From: Lachnospiraceae bacterium
Lineage (GTDB): Bacteria > Bacillota > Clostridia > Lachnospirales > Lachnospiraceae
Direction of reading: 5' to 3'
Length of the DNA: 8,430 nt
Assembly: GCA_017476305.1 (NCBI GenBank)
Contig: JAFVAA010000771.1
Coordinates: forward strand, 1 to 8,430
Shown here: in pieces, positions 5,900 through 8,430 of the stretch
Layout of the letters: each line of letters opens with the position of its first letter
Position numbering within the stretch: position 1 is the first letter of the stretch
Notes under the pieces: model-generated
The model's database searches: none
What the model was told of the DNA's origin: nothing
The model's input: the letters and a program-made list of their open reading frames with translations, nothing else
Program-made: the position numbers and the translations under genes

Positions 5900-6142
5900 C
5901 TATAAATCAAAAATCTCCTCTAAACTCCCTGAAAGCTCCTTCTCCAGTTCCATAATCTCTGCCATAATTTCAGCAGATGGTTTTGGTGCTTCGTATTTAT
6001 AGAAATACCTCGTAAACGGAATCTCATCTTTCAGAGATTGCTCTACCTCAATCTTCGAATAACCAAAGTCCTCATTATCGTATATCTGGCTGATTTCAAA
6101 CTCATATAAAGAAATTATAACATGATGACAAATGTCTTTCAA
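5900..6142 (-). pseudogene. hsdM: C-terminal relic of a type I restriction-modification methyltransferase (HsdM)
   Basis: The 80-codon frame reads LYEFEISQIYDNEDFGYSKI, then EVEQSLKDE, then IPFTRYFYKYEAPKPSAEIM and ends ELEKELSGSLEEIFDL. The NEDFGYxKIxVExxL block and the EIPFTRYFYKY block are both features I know from the HsdM C-terminus. In full HsdM proteins they are separated by a stretch of several dozen residues, which is missing here, so the two are joined by an in-frame deletion. The whole methyltransferase domain (NPPF motif) is gone. No ATG start or ribosome site is present; the first possible codon is a TTG that is itself the -35 box of a promoter. The fragment therefore lies in the 5' leader of the downstream transcript and is probably not translated. 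No hsdS or hsdR gene is visible nearby. Confidence 0.65.
6114..6142 (-). promoter_or_regulatory. Strong σA promoter (TTGAAA-17-TATAAT, extended -10)
   Basis: On the minus strand TTGAAA (6142-6137) and TATAAT (6119-6114) are exactly 17 bases apart, with TG one base before the -10 box. It lies at the 5' end of the hsdM relic. Its start point would be about 300 bases before mntA, giving a long leader that contains the relic and the 16-codon ORF. No terminator-like hairpin is obvious between it and mntA. Confidence 0.75.
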
Positions 6143-6382
6143 CCCAGAGAACTATTGCATAAAATTTAAGAATCTATCTGTCTGTCAATTCCATGAATGG
6201 CAGAAAATATCCCCAAAATTGCAATCTGAGCTGCTATTATTTATCAAATATACATCATAACCATCTTTCAAAACAAAACTCCTTTAGTAAGTTACTCAAT
6301 TTCAATCTACCTGCCCTATCAGAATCTGCTATTGCGACAGAAATATATCAGTGTGATTTTAACGCTTTTTTTGAACCACAAA
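6143..6382. other. AT-rich stretch without a confirmed gene
   Basis: I see no gene with family support on either strand. On the minus strand AAAGGAG at 6285-6279 is followed six bases later by a TTG frame (6271-6185) reading KDGYDVYLINNSSSDC and on to a TGA. It is 28 codons long and unassigned, possibly a relic. An 81-codon frame on the plus strand (6193-6438) has no ribosome site and runs through the hairpin downstream, so it is not accepted. Confidence 0.3.
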
Positions 6383-6420
6383 AAATGACTGACCTTGCAA
6401 ACAGCAGATATCAGTCATTT
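6383..6420. terminator. Bidirectional intrinsic terminator
   Basis: AAATGACTGA (6383-6392) and TCAGTCATTT (6411-6420) form a perfect 10-bp stem with an 18-base loop. On the minus strand the stem runs into TTTTTT, and on the plus strand into TTTCTATTTTTTTT. It would end transcripts from the repeat-protein ORF and separate that unit from the mntA promoter. Confidence 0.6.
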
Positions 6421-6443
6421 CTATTTTTTTTCAAATAATTACC

Positions 6444-6471
6444 GTGCCCTGTCTTTTCTGTGACAGGGTAC
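6444..6471. terminator. GC-rich hairpin downstream of the repeat-protein ORF
   Basis: GTGCCCTGTC (6444-6453) pairs with GACAGGGTAC (6462-6471) around an 8-base loop, with one G-T pair. The T-tracts are weak (TACCTTTTCC on the plus strand). It probably stabilises the 3' end together with the stronger hairpin at 6383-6420. Confidence 0.4.
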
Positions 6472-6531
6472 AGTACCTTTTCCATTTTATTCAGAAAGAC
6501 AGGATTCTGCCAAGTAAGACCGATTCACGCA

Positions 6532-7341
6532 TCACATCTTCGCTACGCTTTTATTTGACTTCATGGCATCATCTGCAATCGCTGTCACCTGATACGTTTC
6601 TCCATCGGCATCTATAGAAACATCAGAACCTTCATTCGTACCGTTCTGATTCTCTTTTTCATAAGAAAGTTCCTTACTGCCGTCAGGATACTCCTTTGTA
6701 ACCTCCGTCTCTTTACTGCCATCCCCATACTCTCTGGTGGTCGTGGTTTCCTTACTGCCATCCTCATTTTCTTTCGTTTCGGTGCTTTCTTTTACATTTT
6801 CATCATTTTTTTCTGCATCTGTGGCAGAGTCTTTACTTCCAGTAAACTCCTTATTTGTCAAATCACCATTGTATACATTATAGGCATCTATCTTAGGAAT
6901 CTGATACATAATAAGCTTCAGACCTAATAAAGCATTTTTTATCTGATCATCAATCGTTACGATAGAACCACACTTATATTTATAGGTTATGCTTGTATAA
7001 TAGTTGTTATCTGAACTGCTTATACCGTAACTGCTTTCTGTCCCTGTATAAGACCGTATCCCTGTACCTCCGGCAAACTTAAGCAATACACTTGGATTAG
7101 AACTGTTTCCATTCGCTTTGAGCTTACTGTCACAAACACCAAAATAATACCCATCTGGTGCCGTAATGGTTATTTCTTTTTCTGTTGTACCAGAATATTC
7201 ATCATAACCACTTGATTCAGAATATTTAGATGCGGTATCCGATTTTTTGATGACATTTTTCGATTTTATAAAAATATCATCTTTGCTTAAATTACAGTCA
7301 TCATATACGAAATCAAAAAAACCACAAAACCCGTAAATCAA
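6532..7341 (-). CDS. Hydrophilic repeat-containing protein, probably the tail of a decayed exported-protein gene
   Basis: The open frame is 269 codons and I do not recognise the family. It is rich in Ser, Thr, Lys, Glu and Asp, has no hydrophobic core segments, and looks like a secreted or surface protein body. A middle region (EKEITITAPDGYYFGV) suggests a beta-sandwich-like domain. Residues 192-230 hold three 13-residue repeats of the form (N/Y)xDGSKExxxx(R/K)E. The only possible start is TTG at 7341 with no ribosome site, and no signal peptide follows. Just upstream another frame contains protein-like sequence broken by stops, and a run of seven T at 7321-7315 is a likely slip site. I infer a pseudogene whose 5' end is lost. 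If it is translated at all, the product is soluble and small. Two hairpins follow it. Confidence 0.45.
   Translation of the reverse strand: MIYGFCGFFDFVYDDCNLSKDDIFIKSKNVIKKSDTASKYSESSGYDEYSGTTEKEITITAPDGYYFGVCDSKLKANGNSSNPSVLLKFAGGTGIRSYTGTESSYGISSSDNNYYTSITYKYKCGSIVTIDDQIKNALLGLKLIMYQIPKIDAYNVYNGDLTNKEFTGSKDSATDAEKNDENVKESTETKENEDGSKETTTTREYGDGSKETEVTKEYPDGSKELSYEKENQNGTNEGSDVSIDADGETYQVTAIADDAMKSNKSVAKM
6652..6768 (-). repeat. Three tandem 39-bp repeats in coding sequence
   Basis: TTACTGCC recurs on the plus strand at 6674, 6713 and 6752, exactly 39 bases apart. The units encode NEDGSKETTTTRE, YGDGSKETEVTKE and YPDGSKELSYEKE. A degenerate fourth unit begins NQNGTNE. Copies differ at many third positions, so the repeat is not recent. 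Confidence 0.85.
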
Positions 7342-7407
7342 GGCTTTGTGAGCTCACTTCCGCTATTCAATTAATCTGTTGTGATTAAATACTTTCCAGC
7401 TTTTGTC

Positions 7408-7425
7408 AATTCTATAGAATTCTAT
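7408..7425. repeat. 10-bp tandem duplication forming overlapping palindromes
   Basis: AATTCTAT occurs at 7408-7415 and 7418-7425. The copies create a perfect 14-bp palindrome (AATTCTATAGAATT, 7408-7421) and a perfect 12-bp one (7414-7425). On the minus strand TTGACA at 7409-7404 adjoins it, but no convincing -10 box follows at 17 bases. It could be an operator, or a small duplication that shifted the frame of a decayed gene. Confidence 0.5.
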
Positions 7426-7460
7426 GCTCAACCCTTCAATCATATTGTAACCTGTGGCTC

Positions 7461-8430
7461 TCACACATTATTCTTCATAAGCTCAACAATTGACATCTTG
7501 CGCATTTGTGAAAAAGCAACTAACGATACGACTGCGCACACACTTAGAATAAATAGGAATACGCCTAAATCCGATACCACCGGCATCACAAAACGGATAG
7601 CATACCGTTTAAAATTGTTAAAAGCAAGAACACTAAGCGGAATACCGGCAAAACAGGATATCACAATCGAAATACCGGCATACATCACAGCTTCCAGGAC
7701 TATCATTTTCCGCTGCTGCCTTCGTGTCATTCCGATGCTTTCCATTATCGCAAATTCATTTCGCCGTTGTTCCAGGCTGGCACAGATCATATTAACGAAA
7801 TTCAAAATCGCCATCACCGCAATTAACGAGGCGATTGTATTTCCCAGCAAGCGAATTCTGTTCTCCTCTTTTTTCATTTCCTCCAACCGTCCCAGCTTCG
7901 ATTCCAAAGATACTTTTTTATTTCCCTTCATAAGCTGTTTGATCTCGTCTTCTGTCTTTTTATCGTAAGCGTTTATATAATCAATCTTTAGCATTTCCGT
8001 TAAAGCCGCATCACCAAGCAGCCTCTTGACATAAGACTTGCTAACAATCAAATCCGGTGAATAGCCTGCGGAATAATACGCGGGGTTGGAATCCAACATG
8101 GCCCCCACTTTTATACGGCATTTCATATCCTGTCCATCCTTAGAAAGAACAAACCGAACAGAATGTCCCGGAATATGATTGTCTCCCTCTGTAAAAAACT
8201 TACATGCAAAACATACTTTTCCATCCTCAAACTCGTCCGCATCAAGTTTTTCCCCGGCAGACTGATTTAAAATCCGGAATTCCTCTTCATCTACTCCGAT
8301 GATTCTGCATGTAAACTGTTCATCATCAGAATCCTCTTTATAATCTGCCATATCAGATGCATAGTCTCCGGGCGTATACCGCGACTTATATAATTCTTTG
8401 TAGTATTCCGCATAAATCTTCTGATAAGGA
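7461..8430 (-). CDS. FtsX/MacB-type ABC transporter permease, C-terminal part (cut by window edge)
   Basis: 322 residues of an open frame run off the right end, so the true start is outside; an internal ATG at 8351 should not be taken as the start. The first 190 or so residues are an extracytoplasmic domain (mixed, charged, with FTEGDNHIPGHSVRFVLS). They are followed by a linker and three membrane segments near visible residues 196-216, 243-269 and 286-307. The segment RRNEFAIMESIGMTRRQ just after the first of these is the typical FtsX-domain cytoplasmic turn, and the protein ends RKMSIVELMKNNV, as these permeases do. Such proteins pair with a MacB/LolD-like ATPase to move antimicrobial peptides or lipids, or to sense them (BceB-like). 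The partner gene would lie upstream of the window. The substrate is unknown. Confidence 0.85.
   Translation of the reverse strand, partial: PYQKIYAEYYKELYKSRYTPGDYASDMADYKEDSDDEQFTCRIIGVDEEEFRILNQSAGEKLDADEFEDGKVCFACKFFTEGDNHIPGHSVRFVLSKDGQDMKCRIKVGAMLDSNPAYYSAGYSPDLIVSKSYVKRLLGDAALTEMLKIDYINAYDKKTEDEIKQLMKGNKKVSLESKLGRLEEMKKEENRIRLLGNTIASLIAVMAILNFVNMICASLEQRRNEFAIMESIGMTRRQQRKMIVLEAVMYAGISIVISCFAGIPLSVLAFNNFKRYAIRFVMPVVSDLGVFLFILSVCAVVSLVAFSQMRKMSIVELMKNNV

Noticed and set aside
6193..6438. 81-codon plus-strand ORF
   Set aside because: It runs through the hairpin at 6383-6420 into its T-tract, has no ribosome site, and has no recognisable family.
7381..7968. 195-codon plus-strand ORF
   Set aside because: It is antisense to the FtsX permease, which has clear membrane segments and motifs. 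The plus frame has no ribosome site and no family features.
1..8430. tRNA, rRNA, CRISPR array, insertion sequence ends
   Set aside because: No cloverleaf-like arms, regularly spaced direct repeats with spacers, or transposase motifs were seen by eye on either strand.

Overview
The window looks like chromosomal accessory DNA from a low-GC Firmicute, most likely a gut clostridium of the Lachnospiraceae type. This rests on codon use, AGGAGG-like ribosome sites, σA-type promoters and the protein families present; it is an inference, because no rRNA or housekeeping marker is present. Every supported gene is on the minus strand, so transcription runs from the right end of the window to the left.

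Reading in the direction of transcription: (A) 8430-7461 is the C-terminal part of an FtsX/MacB-type ABC transporter permease, cut by the window edge. (B) 7341-6532 is a hydrophilic ORF with three 39-bp tandem repeats; it is probably the tail of a decayed exported-protein gene and is followed by two hairpins (6471-6444 and 6420-6383). (C) 6142-5900 is a relic of the C-terminus of a type I restriction methyltransferase (HsdM) with an internal deletion. A textbook extended -10 promoter lies inside it. (D) 5801-3713 is a tight row: an MntA-like antitoxin, a HepT-like toxin truncated to its N-terminal third, an aminoglycoside-adenylyltransferase-like protein whose C-terminal third is a piece of a RidA/YjgF domain, and an intact GNAT acetyltransferase. 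(E) 3712-3268 holds relics: a probable GNAT C-terminus and an AbrB/MazE-type antitoxin with a stop codon, deletion and frameshift. (F) 3218-1 is a tightly coupled cassette: a 21-codon ORF abutting a DUF6361 gene, a double-HKD phospholipase-D-like nuclease overlapping it, and the first codons of a probable helicase. The helicase is stopped by TAA just before its Walker A region.

The most interesting candidate system is (F), a DUF6361 / PLD-nuclease / helicase module. Its layout and setting among restriction and toxin-antitoxin debris suggest an anti-phage or DNA-processing role, but that role is inferred, and the broken helicase start suggests this copy may be inactive. The second highlight is the chimera in (D). 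Overall the window reads as a defence island in decay, where antitoxins, toxins and restriction genes survive as fragments beside a few intact ORFs.
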